Positions 12,001 through 22,443 of a stretch of DNA of 64,000 nt are shown piece by piece. The stretch spans positions 11,433,648 through 11,497,647 of the forward strand of contig NC_080045.1 of assembly GCF_012489685.1 (NCBI RefSeq). Reading direction: 5' to 3'. The stretch comes from Lotus japonicus (taxonomy: Eukaryota > Streptophyta > Magnoliopsida > Fabales > Fabaceae). Each line of letters begins with the position of its first letter. Within the stretch, counting starts at the first letter, position 1. The position numbers and the translations under genes are program-made. The notes below the pieces were generated by a model. It was not told the DNA's origin and did not search any database. It saw only the letters and a program-made list of their open reading frames with translations.

Positions 12001-14744
12001 CCCTCCCCTTGCAAAAATTGCAATAAAAGATGCTTGAGATTTCCTTTTTATCATCATTGTTTTCCTTTAGATCTTGTCTTACGGTACCCTTGACGCTTGT
12101 AATTATTTGTCAATGTTATCTTTCAGTAAATATGAAGTTTTTAATTGTCCTTTCCAGGTAATGCAAGGTCTTGCCAAATCTATAGCTTGGGATGGAGAGG
12201 GAGCAACATGCCTCATTGAGGTCTGCTTTTTGCATGAAGGATATTTGTGCTTCATGACTGTTGGTTTATGCTATATTGTTCTTTTATACATCCAATATTA
12301 ATCTACATGATTTGTGATTGAACATATCTTAAGAGAACGAGAGATAGTTTTCATCCTGCATTTGTTTATCTATTTAAATACTTGTCAACTTACATGCTGG
12401 GTTTAAGAGTATAAATAAAATCAAACTAAATAATTTTGTTTGATTTATCCCTCACCCTCAGTCACACCCTTTTTTTCCTCCATCCTTATCAAGTTATCAG
12501 TACTGCATTTACCTTTGTTGTCTCACTTTCTCTGTCTTCTGTTTTTTTCCATAAAAAGAATCAATTACGAATAAGCCCAATGATGGTAACAATTAATACA
12601 TTATTTTCCTTGAACTAGCCATTAATATGTAGCTGCACTCCTTCCCAAAAGGCAATGATTAAGCATCTTTACAGCGGAGATCAATACAGAAAGTTTTGCA
12701 TGTTGAAGAGTGTATTACAGATCCTTCCAAGTTAGATCTTAAGTTCTCTTCTACCTACAAGATAGAACCAATTATAAGGGGAATGGCAAAAGACACCTTA
12801 AAAAGGGAAAACTAAGACCTCCACCCCAAGAGACAACACAAACATCTATTCTGTCATTTTGAAAGAAGCGGATCTAAATAACCAAGCTCAATGTCTGATA
12901 CATTTAAGCAATATATTAAAAATAAAAAATAAAAAATAAAAAATAAAAAGAAAAAGAAACGGTGAGGCTGCCACCAGAGAAGGATGACAGCCCCACTCCT
13001 GCACTCTCGCAGTAGAGAGGCTTTGAACAAGAGAATGAGAAAGAGAGGCCTCTCTCTTTTTACGCTCTCATGTCCATATGCTTTTCTTAGTAAGATAAAT
13101 CAAGCCATTCTTGACGTTTAATTTGGACACTTAATTAGTTCATTTGATCCATATTGTCTGTTTCTCTATCATTTGGCTGCTGCATAACTGGATTTTGAAG
13201 TTCTGTTGATGTTGATTAGTGAAAATTTTCACTTCTTTTGAATTTTTATTTATTATCAAATCCCATCCTCACTTTACAGGTCACTGTGACTGGTGCAAAT
13301 AGTGAGGCTGAAGCTGCAAAAGTCGCACGCTCAGTTGCATCATCTTCACTTGTAAAGGCATGATGGTTGAACTAAAGAATTCTTTTAATATTTCAATCTG
13401 GTCATGTCTGACTTTCAAACATAATGTTCATCAGGCTGCTGTATATGGTAGAGACCCCAATTGGGGACGCATTGCTGCTGCAGCAGGTTACTCAGGGGTT
13501 TCTTTCAACCAAAATCTACTCAGGGTGGAACTGGGGGATATTTTACTAATGGATGGTGGGGAACCTCAATCATTTGACCGGTACAACTTCTATTATTTAA
13601 TATTTTATGTGCATCTCTCCCTTTCTCTCTTGCTTTATCTACAGTTAATTTTTTAAGGTAATCCTTAATCAGCATCAACACTAAGAAAATGTCTTTAAAT
13701 ACCATTTCTGATGTACAATTTCAGATGCTATGTTTAGGCATCATTTTACCACTTCTGTTACACGAAGGGAACTGTTTACTTTAAATATCAATCTTTGAGT
13801 TAGACATTATTAATGTGTCCAGATGATGAGAAGCTCAAGAATGAAAATAGTTCTCTTGATTTATGGCCTAGACTAGTTTATCTGGCTGACCCCACCAAGT
13901 GGGGAAAAGCTTGGATGCTGTTGTTTAGGCTCCTATGTTTTTCCATGCAGAGCTAGCATTTAGGACTATGTAGCAAGAGATTGCTATTATGCAGTGATTT
14001 TTTACCTTTCTAATAATGTCATCTATCTTTTTCCATCTTGCCAAAAGAACATTATTTGATTCCTTTTTAACTAGTCAAAATAAAATTTGCAATATGCCTG
14101 ACAATCCTCTGATCATGCAATATATTTCAAAGTTTTCAAACGTGACAGGGATGCGGCGATGCTTTTATCTTTTAATTGCTATGATGATGCTTTTACCTGA
14201 CAATCCTCTGATCATGCAATATGCCCATGTACCATTTTATGAGTACTCTTTCCTACATGAAGTCTTCATTATCCATGCAATTTGGATTGTATCCATGCTT
14301 GTATCTGCATTGTGCTCCGACTATGCATGCACTGCTACCTGATATATTGGTGTTTGGCTAATTACCCATCACCATATGTACTGTTTAAGCCAAGACAAGA
14401 GAGAATGAGGGGCAAAAAAAAAGCATTTCACATACTTTTCAATTCATCCTTTATGTTTATTTATCTATATGTTTTAAAGTTTTCAAACGTGACAGGGATG
14501 CGGCGAGTAGTTATCTTAAAAGGGCTGGGGAGTCCCACGGTACAGTTAGAATTCAAATATCAGTTGGTAAGTCTGTAACCTAAACAACCCTGGGCGTGAA
14601 TTTCTTTTAATCTTCATAATATTATCCTGTTTGCTTATTGATATTCATTTCCTACTTACAGGAAATGGACCAGGAAGTGGACAAGCATGGGGCTGTGATT
14701 TAAGCTACGATTATGTCAAAATAAACGCAGAGTACACATCATAA
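3055..14744 (+). CDS. argJ: Arginine biosynthesis bifunctional protein ArgJ, plastid-targeted (17 exons)
   Basis: Glutamate/ornithine acetyltransferase: it moves the acetyl group from N-acetylornithine to glutamate (cyclic arginine pathway) and may also make N-acetylglutamate. Exons: 3055-3117, 3202-3297, 3492-3615, 3696-3769, 4001-4045, 9553-9603, 9701-9769, 9960-10018, 10249-10318, 10867-10947, 11025-11111, 11426-11548, 12158-12220, 13280-13357, 13435-13580, 14496-14566, 14662-14744. They join in frame to 460 residues, close to other plant ArgJ. The first ~35 residues look like a plastid transit peptide. [14 protein letters not shown] holds the self-cleavage site, A240|T241, Thr being the nucleophile. 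[20 protein letters not shown] and the end [20 protein letters not shown] are family hallmarks. All key motifs are intact. Intron 5 carries a 5.3 kb antisense copia element and intron 14 has a GC donor. Intron 15 contains a decoy copy of the exon 16 start. Confidence 0.95.
4119..4384 (-). repeat. 3' LTR of the copia element
   Basis: 266-bp long terminal repeat, identical to 9171-9436 on reading. On the element's strand it contains GTATAAATAC (plus 4181-4190), a likely TATA-type promoter core. Confidence 0.95.
4385..4400 (-). other. Polypurine tract of the copia element
   Basis: On the minus strand the text TTTGAGGGGGCC abuts the 3' LTR and directly follows the gag-pol stop codon. This is the usual place and composition for the plus-strand DNA primer. 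Confidence 0.75.
4398..9092 (-). CDS. Copia gag-pol polyprotein, 1564 aa, intact
   Basis: A single frame encodes all retrotransposition functions in copia order. The gag region (about 1-310) has a UBN2-type start ([17 protein letters not shown]) and an RGG/Gly-rich stretch. A zinc knuckle [14 protein letters not shown] lies near 315. The aspartic protease motif [10 protein letters not shown] is near 465. The GAG-pre-integrase HHCC motif ([11 protein letters not shown] ... [11 protein letters not shown]) spans about 647-700. The integrase core has DLWG near 712, QTDNGTEF near 773 and NGSVERKHR. The reverse transcriptase has [10 protein letters not shown] near 1239. RNase H has FCDADWGS near 1409 and [11 protein letters not shown], and the end is [11 protein letters not shown]. 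No stop or frameshift interrupts it. The Gln/Phe/Gly-rich segment between knuckle and protease is unusually long (about 330-450). It resembles RE1/RE2-type plant copia elements. Confidence 0.97.
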   Translation of the reverse strand: MADEGHAQETAVPVPVAVLQPQLASSSLVHKLVLKLDDSNFLSWKQHVEGIVRTHRLQNFLVHPDIPPRFLSEEDRVNAVENPAYQVWDQQDSALFTWLLSSLSSSVLPTVVNCTQSWQIWEAVLDFFQAQSLAQSTQLRSELRSITKGSKTAFEFLKRIKAIVNALISIGDPVSFREHLEAIFDGLPDEYSHLMTIIYSREFPCTISQAEAMVIAHEARLERSRTRQLSANPPSALLSQAAPPATQPAPASSSSSSTSSPATSEANYASGSSENTYDDRSYDNRGSYGGSRGGYGGRNGSNNSRGGRGGNRSVQCQICKKYGHDASVCYHRGSSSGSTGSTGMFGMQPTGFGMPLPMHSQMMPQFGFSPFCGVPQFGVPSQFGTSQYGGFPNMFGQFPQGLGMGNFAQQFGFQPSGGSQWNSSQFSGGSRPGNPPVRAPQAMLTGPTSSTTGSHTPAAANLSSWFPDSGATHHVTNDASVVSDSVSLNGNDHIYMGNGQGLPIISVGHASFPSPYHKHTTLTMNNLLLVPNITKNLVSVSKFARDNHVFFEFHSSYCVVKCQETSRVLLKGTVGPDGLYNFEGMHVPTLPPASSVSSTSVSPVAAPSVFSVSVPLSNVSSASSSSSVPSASSFSLVSSVNNVDPTAYDLWHCRLGHPHHEALHSALSKCNISLSNKAKFSKCSACCVAKSHKLPSSSSTTVYATPLELVFADLWGPSSIESSCGYSYFLTCVDAYSRFTWIYPLRHKSETSSVFLQFQAMVELRFNLKIKAVQTDNGTEFKPLQSHFAKLGIVHRLTCPYTHHQNGSVERKHRHIIETGLSLLAFAKMPSQYWDHAFLAAVFLINRLPTTVLANESPYFKLFKTLPDYKILRVFGCACYPHLRPYTHSKLSLRSKECVFVGYSSSHQGYKCMDGDGRIFVSRDVIFDEVKFPYPTLFSSAGSDSSAHGITSEIPVLASQVPVQHQQPFQGQDSVAASSSGNSSQAEASVQQQSPPTPAATATEVASTGSSSSAPLPQPVGNTHPMQTRAKSGIVMPRLFPTLLLTQAEPATTKQALKDPKWLAAMKAEYDALLANNTWTLVPLPRDRKPIGCKWVFRVKENADGTINRYKARLVAKGYHQVKGFDYSETFSPVVKPITIRLILSLAITKRWHIHQLDVNNAFLNGALQEEVYMQQPSGFQHEDKSLVCRLNKALYGLKQAPRAWFDRLKSALVKYGFKPSRCDPSLFTFYTPTCCIYILVYVDDIIITGNSLPLVQKVVQNLNSEFSLKQLGQLDYFLGVQVHHLQDRSLLLTQTKYITDLLERAEMGEAKGISTPMVSGAKLSKYGADYFADPTLYRSIVGALQYATLTRPEISFAVNKVCQFLSQPLEEHWKAVKRILRYLKGTLFHGLHLKPCSLHTPVPLVAFCDADWGSDPDDRRSTSGSCVFFGPNLVSWSSKKQTLVARSSTEAEYRSLANTSAELLWVQSLLQELQIPFSPPRVFCDNMGAVALTHNPVLHTRTKHMELDIFFVREKVLNKSLFVHHIPSVDQLADLFTKALSPLRFETLRDKLNVIEKSLSPPP
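9157..9170 (-). other. Primer-binding site of the copia element
   Basis: Directly inside the 5' LTR, the minus strand reads TGGTATCAAGAGCT. This resembles the complement of a methionine tRNA 3' end (TGGTATCAGAGC is the common plant form) with one extra A. Confidence 0.8.
9171..9436 (-). repeat. 5' LTR of the copia element
   Basis: 266-bp repeat carrying the promoter for the element. The TATA-like GTATAAATAC lies at plus 9233-9242. Transcription would run antisense to argJ. Confidence 0.95.
11813..11912. repeat. Short MITE-like inverted repeat in argJ intron 12
   Basis: The text starts GTTGTCAAATAGCGG and ends with GCTTGACAAC, with several CGCTA/TAGCG words between them that can pair. A partial copy (CCGCTATTTTCC) follows just outside. 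This composition, unlike the surrounding intron, suggests a small non-autonomous DNA transposon. No clean target duplication is visible. Confidence 0.5.
12915..12957. repeat. (AAAAAT)n-type microsatellite in argJ intron 13
   Basis: Seven-base A-rich units (AAAAAAT) are repeated about five times in tandem and then decay into AAAAAG words. Confidence 0.8.
13358..13434 (+). other. GC-AG intron 14 of argJ
   Basis: The exon ends TTGTAAAG and the intron begins GCATGA, ending TTCATCAG. A GT donor is available six bases upstream (CTT|GTAAAG) but would delete Val-Lys from the conserved SLVKAAVYG segment, so the GC donor is the likelier one. Its AAG exon side matches the strong exon consensus typical of GC donors. 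Confidence 0.8.
14097..14506 (+). repeat. Local direct repeats in argJ intron 15 including a decoy exon start
   Basis: A 31-bp block at 14129-14159 is repeated exactly at 14476-14506, which spans the true acceptor and first bases of exon 16. A second pair, 27 bp, is at 14097-14123 and 14196-14222. The first block carries its own TGACAG|GG acceptor (exon would start at 14149). Confidence 0.9.
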
Positions 14745-15992
14745 CCAAATGGAAATGATACGAGCTGGCATAATCTATGATATGTGTACTAGTTTTCTTT
14801 TACCATTATTCACCATTGAAGTGAACCAGAATAATTTGATTGCTACAGAAATATCAGTACACCAATGGTTAGATCAATAAAATCAATAAAATTTTCTTGA
14901 GGCACCTTTTTGTTGGTTTGGTCATAACTGTTAGTCTTTCGCATTTTCCATTGTTTTTATTTCGAAGCTGCGCTATCAGTTTGTCTGTGCTAGGGCATTA
15001 ATTTTGGTGCATCACCTTGCATCTTCATGCCATCCCATTTCCAAAACCCGTGTTGATTTTTACACTGTGCAACCTAAAGTGCGTGTAGAACTATTTATTT
15101 ATAAAGTAACTCTGCAAATACTTACTTTTCACAAATACTTTTTTTCCCGGAAACTAAAATGCAGAATGCAAAAATAAATTATTTTTTTACATAGGGCAAA
15201 TTTGTTTGCATGTTGAGAGGCAAATTAAACAAATCACAAATTTGAATGCGGAACAGTTTTATACTTTGACTACAAACCCCATTTTACATTTCTTTCATGT
15301 ACTACACTTCAATTTGTCCTTTCGTTCCAATCTTCTACCACTTTCTCATGTACCCAATATATTGGGTTTGGGTTTGAGAGGCAAAACCCAGATACATAAA
15401 CATTTGCTCAACCTCAAACTGAATCAAACGTCACTTTTCTTCACCGTTGTGGTTATTCCATGTCATGCCATGCCAAAGTGCTTCTCAAACACACTGTGAA
15501 CACCTCTCCTCCTCACTCTGCATCTGGGTGTCGCCTCTTCTTTCTTTTAATTTCAAGACTTCACTGAAAGTTAATTTGCGGTAATTTAAAATGTGAAACA
15601 CAAATACATTTCGCAATTTTAAATCCGAAAGCAAATTCCGCAAAATGGGTTCGCAAAATGTACCGTGAATTAAAATAGGGGATTGAAATAAGGGAGTTAT
15701 TAGGAATTATTTTTAGTATTTTAGAGGGATGGCATGGAGATGCAAGGTTGGCCTTAAAACCGATGCCCAATAGTTATGACTTCATCCAGAAATTTTGGTT
15801 CAACATTATTTAACAAAAATAGTGAAAATACAAAGTACATCAGGTTGATTATTTAAAAAAAAAAAAAAAAAACAAAGTACATGCTATGCACAGGACATTT
15901 TTATGTTCCAAAAAGCCTTCAGAATTTCAAGATACAGCCAAACAGTTTTTGACCATGAAACTCAATCTCTTCGCCAGTCTACGAGGAAATTA
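14745..15992. other. Intergenic region between two convergent genes
   Basis: This holds the 3' UTRs of argJ (+) and of the basic unknown gene (-). No further gene is supported. An A-run of 18 lies at about 15854-15871. Confidence 0.5.
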
Positions 15993-17988
15993 TCATGCAG
16001 ATTTGATATAGGATACAAATTCAAGGATGTTACTCAGCGCTCCTCTAGCATGGCAGGGGCTTTCAGTAACTGGTTTCAAGTAGCTAATTCCATGGAAGGA
16101 ATCATAGCTATGATCAGCATCAAGATCAAACCCAGTCGATGTTTCAATCCCTTTATCAGGAGACTCCAGCCACCAATTGTCATATTGCTTCTTAACAGGT
16201 GTGATATCTTTGGTGTTGCCCCCTTTAGAATAATGGTGCTTGTGACCTTTCTTACTACTTTTCTTTTCACCCTTCTTGATCCTGGATTTATGGCGGTTCT
16301 TGCTTTTGACAGTATGTGATACTAATGTTGGTACCGGATCATACACATCAGGAGCCCATTTAACAGTCAATTTCTTCTGTGAACCCCCCTCTTTCTCACG
16401 GGTACCTTTCATGGCAGATATAAGCTTTGGAGGTGCCTGTGGGGTAAAACACATAAAACAAACACCAATAAGCAAAAGATGACAACTGCTAAAAAAAAAT
16501 AGCTGCATATTATACCTAGGACCAAAACTATATTTTAGTCTCTTCTATCACATTACTCAAATGCATTTTATATATATTCTAATGCAATCAACTCTGCATG
16601 GATCTTCCTTCTATCTGTTGAAGCCAAGAACCGAAAAACGCTCCAAGACAATAGCAGTATACCTGTCTATACATGACGAGGTTCTTTTCTACCGAATAGA
16701 AACATTTAAAAAAATGCTTGACACCTCAGATTTACCCACACTTGGAAAAGATAGGAATAGAAGAGAAATAAATGATAGATATAATGGGTGATGAAGAGAA
16801 AAACCGAAAGAGAAAGTGGGTCAACCCAACATCTGACCTTCCTTGACCCAAAAAAAAAAAACTTAGCCTAAATCACAAGAAAAGAGCAACTACAACACAG
16901 TTCAACTCAAAACCTGTGCTTCTGCTTTAAGGAGGAACATGCTATATAAGATAAACAGCAAGCAAAAATACAAAATATACTATTGCTATGAAAGGGACCA
17001 AATCTTCGTGGTTCAAATACAACAAATATGCATGGATAGGAATTTAGTTTACAAACACTAGTCGACCCCAACACATTTAAGTGATAATTATTGATTTCAT
17101 GAGGCTAAGTAATACTCTCATACAAAGCCATGTGTCTTTCTTATGATGTGACATTTTTTATAGGCGAATATTAGTTGTTAGTAATGTTAGTAAATTAGTT
17201 CATTCACCAAGGTTTGAACCCTGGCCCCTTCACCCTTCATTATCCCCCATACTTTTTGTCCCCTATACCCTCATATAAATTTCTATATTAAGTCAAATCA
17301 AATTAAAACTACTTTTTCATTCATGAATTCTTCAACTATTAGAGATTTTAGTTTTCTTAATTTCTTTAATTAATACTTAAATTTCATCAATCAACATTAA
17401 ATGTATATTCGTAGACCATCATTAAAATTATGTTTATTAACTAAATCATGTATTAAAAATCCTTTCTTTTTAATATCATTAAATTACTTTTTTGTATATT
17501 TTAAATTTTTATACAAGTCTTATTGCAAGGCATGGATGCTTTACTTTTTACTATAACAACTAATATGTTAGGTACAAATGCTCGAGTAGATGCACAACAT
17601 AATTTCATACACTAAATATCGTATGCCTTCCACAAATAATTTTCTACATTTCCTTACTAGAATAAGAGCACAATTCCTGACAATCTTTTAATTGCATATT
17701 TGAACTTACGAGGAGAGGTTCTGAGTAACTTTGATGTGGAGACTGTGCAGAGAGTGATTCTGTCAATGTAGCAGCCTCATCAGAAGAGCTTGTCTTTATT
17801 TTGGTTTCTTCATGTTCAAAACCTTCACATAAGCTCCCCTCCCCGTCATTACATTTATCAATATCACCCCCCTTGGAAACATGTTCTGACTTCTCAGCAT
17901 CTTGTATATGTAATGACTCTCCAAAAATACTTTCAAGTTTACTTATGATGTTGTCATCCACAGCATTAACAGGAGAGTGGATGTCCAT
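15993..17988 (-). CDS. Conserved plant protein of unknown function, basic C-terminal half
   Basis: Two coding exons on the minus strand, 17988-17710 and 16436-15993, join in frame (GTAAGT donor, CCCCACAG acceptor) to 240 residues. The first exon gives an acidic/Ser-rich part starting MDIHSPVNAVDDNII. The second starts APPKLISAMKG and contains KKLTVKWAPDVYDPVPT, then a Lys/His/Ser-rich basic stretch (KKGEKKSSKKGHKHHYSKGG) that could serve as a nuclear signal. I recall the KWAPDVYDP motif as conserved in plant proteins of unknown function, but I assign no function. An acceptor at 18003 precedes the ATG, so a non-coding first exon probably lies near 18850-19250. It converges on argJ. Confidence 0.75.
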
Positions 17989-18003
17989 CAACGGTACGGG
18001 GCA

Positions 18004-19560
18004 CTACAAGTTATAAACAGAAAAACAATCTTAGATGAATGATCTAAACATACTACTACTAAATAAAAAACAAGTTAAACACCACACATCATAGAAGTTT
18101 TTGCAAAACATGCAATAAATGCATCAACATAATTGCAGTATAAAGAGGCGACTCAGAGTTATTATAGTACAAAAACCAATTTATGCAAAACAAAAGTTCA
18201 AGTATAGAAAGCAAGTAATCAATAAAATGGTGGTATTATCAGCAATAACAATAAACGAAGTAGCAATAACACAAGTAATCAATAGCATCGTCTCGGAGGT
18301 GATTTATGCAGGCAAAGTTTCCAGGTGGATGGCATCATGGTTAGTTGCTATATAGCAATCTTCGAAAAATGTATAGATTACGATATACGAGTATGCAGAA
18401 ATATCATTAAGTCAATAAATAATCATGAATTTGAATTAAAATACAAAATATGTGAATGTATCTAAATCTAATGGAAGATATCTACTACTTCCTAGACCTA
18501 AATATGCAAATGTTTCATGTTCTATAAGCAAGGGCCGATATAAAATTCCAAATTATTCGAAGATTGACCTTCCTTATATCACACTTTTAATGGAAGTGCT
18601 TCAGCCACGGATCAAAACACACATTTGCAATTTCATAACAAATATTCCATGTATAAGAACAAAGCATCCTAATTAAATTCCCCCATCCCTCAACAAAAAT
18701 TCGGAAATAACTAATCTAATTAAATAAGAAACTAAATTCAAAAACATAAGAAATAGATATATTACTGTGAATTCAAGAGCAAATAATATAGCTATAATTA
18801 GCTGCAAACATGTAATTTCCATGAAATTCAAACCAGAACAGCATATATCACCTTAAACGCCAGCGTTTGCAGCTGCGAATAGCAACACCTGGAAACGAAA
18901 AACTGGAAACAGCAAGCTTTCACGGCCTTTGAAAGCAAAAACGAAATCAAGAGGAAGAACAACAACACTTCGATTTCCTCAACGAATTCTCTCGCAGATC
19001 GAACGAGAAGAAATAAACCAAATCCAAATCCAAAAACAGAGAAACGAAAAAGGCCAAAGAAATTGAAAGGAACTCAGGAAGACGGAGAAGATCTAATGTT
19101 AACTAAGATTACCACGCCGATCACTTTTTTCAAGATGTTTCAAACGATTAGAGGAGGATCCACCATGGAACGGAACCAAAGAAGAGCGTAGAAGGAAGAG
19201 TCCAACGGAAACCCAAGGCATCTTGAATCTATGTTCGTCGTTGAGACCCTAATTTACAACGAAATCAAAGGCCAAAAGCCTCTCTGCGATCGAAACCAAA
19301 ACAGCGTTTGATTGAGGATCACACTGCACATACGAAAGGGGTTATTGGAAGATCAGAATCAAAATCGATGATTGTATATGAAATCTGTGGGTTGAAGATT
19401 AATCCATTAAGGTGGCGAAAGCGAAGATGGAAACGGAGAGAAAAACGCGTTGACGAAACGGAAATTGGATGGAAAAGGAGAGAAACTTTGTTTATGTAGG
19501 AAATGGATGAAGCAGGAGATCTGAGAGCGTTGACGGTTAAAGTAAATCTGGAACGTACAC
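18004..19560 (-). promoter_or_regulatory. 5' intron, probable 5' UTR exon and promoter of the basic unknown gene
   Basis: On the minus strand the text near 18852 reads TTTAAG|GTGATA and near 18891 CCAG|GTGTTG, two candidate donors. They end a GC-richer, ATG-poor stretch (about 18850-19250) that looks like a 5' UTR exon. The roughly 850-bp AT-rich interval to 18003 would be the intron. Exact transcript ends are not visible. Confidence 0.4.
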
Positions 19561-19729
19561 GTGTCTGTTTTTTCGCTGTAAATATTATTCTTCAGGTGTA
19601 ATGTTGAGGCCCAATATTCATTAGATGTTGCCTGCGTCTAGGCCCATGTAAACATATTTTGTTTCAACAAGAAAATACTTGACAGATACAAATATATATA
19701 ATAGCTCAAGTAGTAAGAGCTAGGAGGAC

Positions 19730-20950
19730 ATATTAGTTGGGGAGGGGAAGGTCCAGTGGTCGATTTTTGAAGGATGTAATTTATCTTTTCGATGTACTAA
19801 AAAAAGTATTCCTGAGGCGGTGCGCGATCAGTGGATCAAAGGTATGCAGATGTATTTGGTGCAATGGAGTGGAGGGAATAATCTTAGTTGGAATTTGGAG
19901 GTATGGAATGAAATCATTGACTCTAAAGCTAAGGGGTGGTTTTCGCCTCGGGAGTGCATAACACAATAATGAGAGCACTTGATATTCTTTTCCATCAGAT
20001 TTAGGTGTAGGTAATGCCTCTAAATTATGTTCCTCTATGAGCTTGAAGGGAAGTACAAGGCAAGGGACGCTTATGTCTAGATGAGCATTGTGAAAGCTAA
20101 GAATGTTATTGTTTGAGTTTGGTGTTTGTCTAGGAAGGTCTTAAATTTGTCTGGTATGAGGATGGGCACTAGATTTTGTGATTGAGTTCTTTTTGTCCAT
20201 ATCGCTGGTATTGAGCTTTGTATTGCAGATCTTTTGGATGGTGTGGCAGATGAAATTTTTCCCAACTTGATGTCATGTTTTCACCTCAGAATCAGACAGA
20301 GATTGAGAGCGTTTATAATCATGTTGAGTCGCAAGAGGACAGTCTGGTTCTATGAAAGGAGAAACAGGATGACATGTAGACTAAGGCTTCAGCATATGTT
20401 TGCTTCTCTGATGATGGTAGACAATCTTCAAGATTCTAGAAACTAATATGGAGGTCCAATGCATTTGAGAAACTTCATTTCTTTATGTAGCTTATTGTTA
20501 TGGTTGTTACCCATTAATTTAAGGAGACAACGCTACAAACTTGGAGTAGTTGTCATGTGTAATAGGTGCAATGCTAGAGGATCTTGATCTTATTTTTTTC
20601 CGCCAATTCCCCTCTACCAAATTCACGACCATGCTCATGGATATTCCTATAATGCCCCTTTTCATGATTGGCTTAGTGCTCAACTTTAACATTTATCTTC
20701 TTGCGGTTGCTATTCTTTAGTGGATATGGATATGGATATGGCGTAACAATCATACTTTTTTGTACTCATGTTTAGCCTGTTAATTTTATTGTAAGGCGGA
20801 GTTTAGTGCATGCTCGGGATTTCATGTGCTATGCAAAGTCAGTGAGTGTTGTTTCCATAGTGCTAGAAGTTGTGCGTCAGAAGGGATTCATTTGAATATG
20901 GTAGTTAGATCAAAATGGACGATGAGTATCTGGCATCTCTTATAGTTTTA
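19730..20950 (+). other. Degenerate coding-like debris, possibly retroelement
   Basis: Short broken frames occur here, for example CTKKSIPEAVRDQWIKGMQM near 19780 and IPIMPLFMIGLVLNF near 20640. Stops and shifts separate them. The pattern suggests an old retroelement remnant, but I cannot name a domain. Confidence 0.2.
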
Positions 20951-21552
20951 GTAATAGATATGTTATCAATGTTGACCTACTCGCTGTAAAGGTTTACAAC
21001 ATGTGGCTCTTTCTGATGAACTCTTAGTGTTAGTACTTATTGTTATTGATATCACAATGTGATTCTCAAGTTATGAGTGTGCTGGAATAGAGTTAGTTTA
21101 TTTTTTCATCACTATCAAATCGAGAAATATATCATGTATCTCTAGATCCTAACTTATGAATCGTGATCTGTTGCATAATGTAAGATACAAATACAAAAAA
21201 ATTAAGTCATAAAATGAATAATATATTATATAAATATACTTTAAAATAATTAAATATTCAATCTATATTGAAAAAAAAATATTGCACAAAACTCAAGTGT
21301 TCAACCTAGTTCCAAGCCATTACCCAACAAAACTCAATAAAATGACAAAATGAAAATTATTTTGCTAATATTTACATCTTAGTAAATAATCAAAATATAA
21401 TTTAAACTGATTAAATCATACACAGAATCAAGATACACGATATGTTTGACACCTCTCGAATCGAGATACACAATAAGTTTCAAACATATTTTAAACACAC
21501 AGTGCGTTGGCACAAGAATTAGTATCGTCAAGATACATATTGTAGCCGTGTA

Positions 21553-21699
21553 CACCCTCCGGTCACATATATATAAGTAAAAAAGACATTTTAGGTTCAT
21601 TCATTTAACGAATGTATCTAACCATTAATAATGACTAGATACATTCATTAAATGAATGAACCTAAAGTCTTTTTTGCTTATATATGTGACCGGAGGGTG
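21553..21699. repeat. Stowaway-like MITE
   Basis: A 147-bp palindrome with ends CACCCTCCGGTCACATATAT and complement, flanked by TA on both sides (21551-21552 and 21700-21701). TA target sites and a CTCC-type terminus fit the Tc1/mariner (Stowaway) group. The arms differ by a few substitutions and small indels. Confidence 0.85.
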
Positions 21700-21701
21700 T
21701 A

Positions 21702-22443
21702 TAACCTAACTTCTATAGCTTGTAATTTTCGTTTCAATGGTGAGGGAAACCCCCCCTCTCTCTTGATGTTGATCATAATATCTTGATGACACATTTCTTT
21801 CAATTTAACAAATACAGTACTTCTCATTTAAAATGAAATTATGTGAATCCTACATCAAAATATAAATGGCATTTATTAAAAATCTATTATTAAAATTTTT
21901 TATGATTGATATACTTGATAAGATCGTTATAATTACTTGATAAGGTTTATTCCTGTTAATACTTAATAATTAGTTTTTTCACTTTATGCAGCTTTTTAAT
22001 TGCCGCAATCTCCACTTTAGCTTTTTATTTCATGACAGTAACTGCAATCTGCGTCACACAAGTCTCTAGTAAAGTGTACTATCACCCACTTAGGTGCGTT
22101 TGTGTTTGGATGTCAGTTGAGATCATCTGTTAAAATCAACTTGAAAGCATTTTCAACCCAACGAAACCTAAAAATTACTAAAACCAAACACAAACTTAAT
22201 AGTTGAATTGCAGAATCAGAGTAAGCAGAGTGATCGATCATACAATAAATAAGAATAACCAGAATCAAAAAATAGACAAGAACAAAATCAAATTCCACCG
22301 TCAAATTTTTCATTATAACAAAAATTCAATCAAGCACAAATATACGATGATTATTCCAAACAAGAGCTTCCATAAAAACCAGATCTACATTTCAATTCAT
22401 CAAAAAGAAGCTCAATGCAAAACCTAGATCTAAACCCTAAAAT
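21702..22443. other. AT-rich interval ending in the H2B 3' UTR
   Basis: No gene is supported. The last few dozen bases upstream of 22444 are the 3' UTR of H2B, which is transcribed leftward. Confidence 0.5.

Noticed and set aside
17989..17991. TTG start giving MMDIH for the basic unknown protein
   Set aside because: An ATG follows immediately; a TTG start is not expected in a plant nuclear gene.
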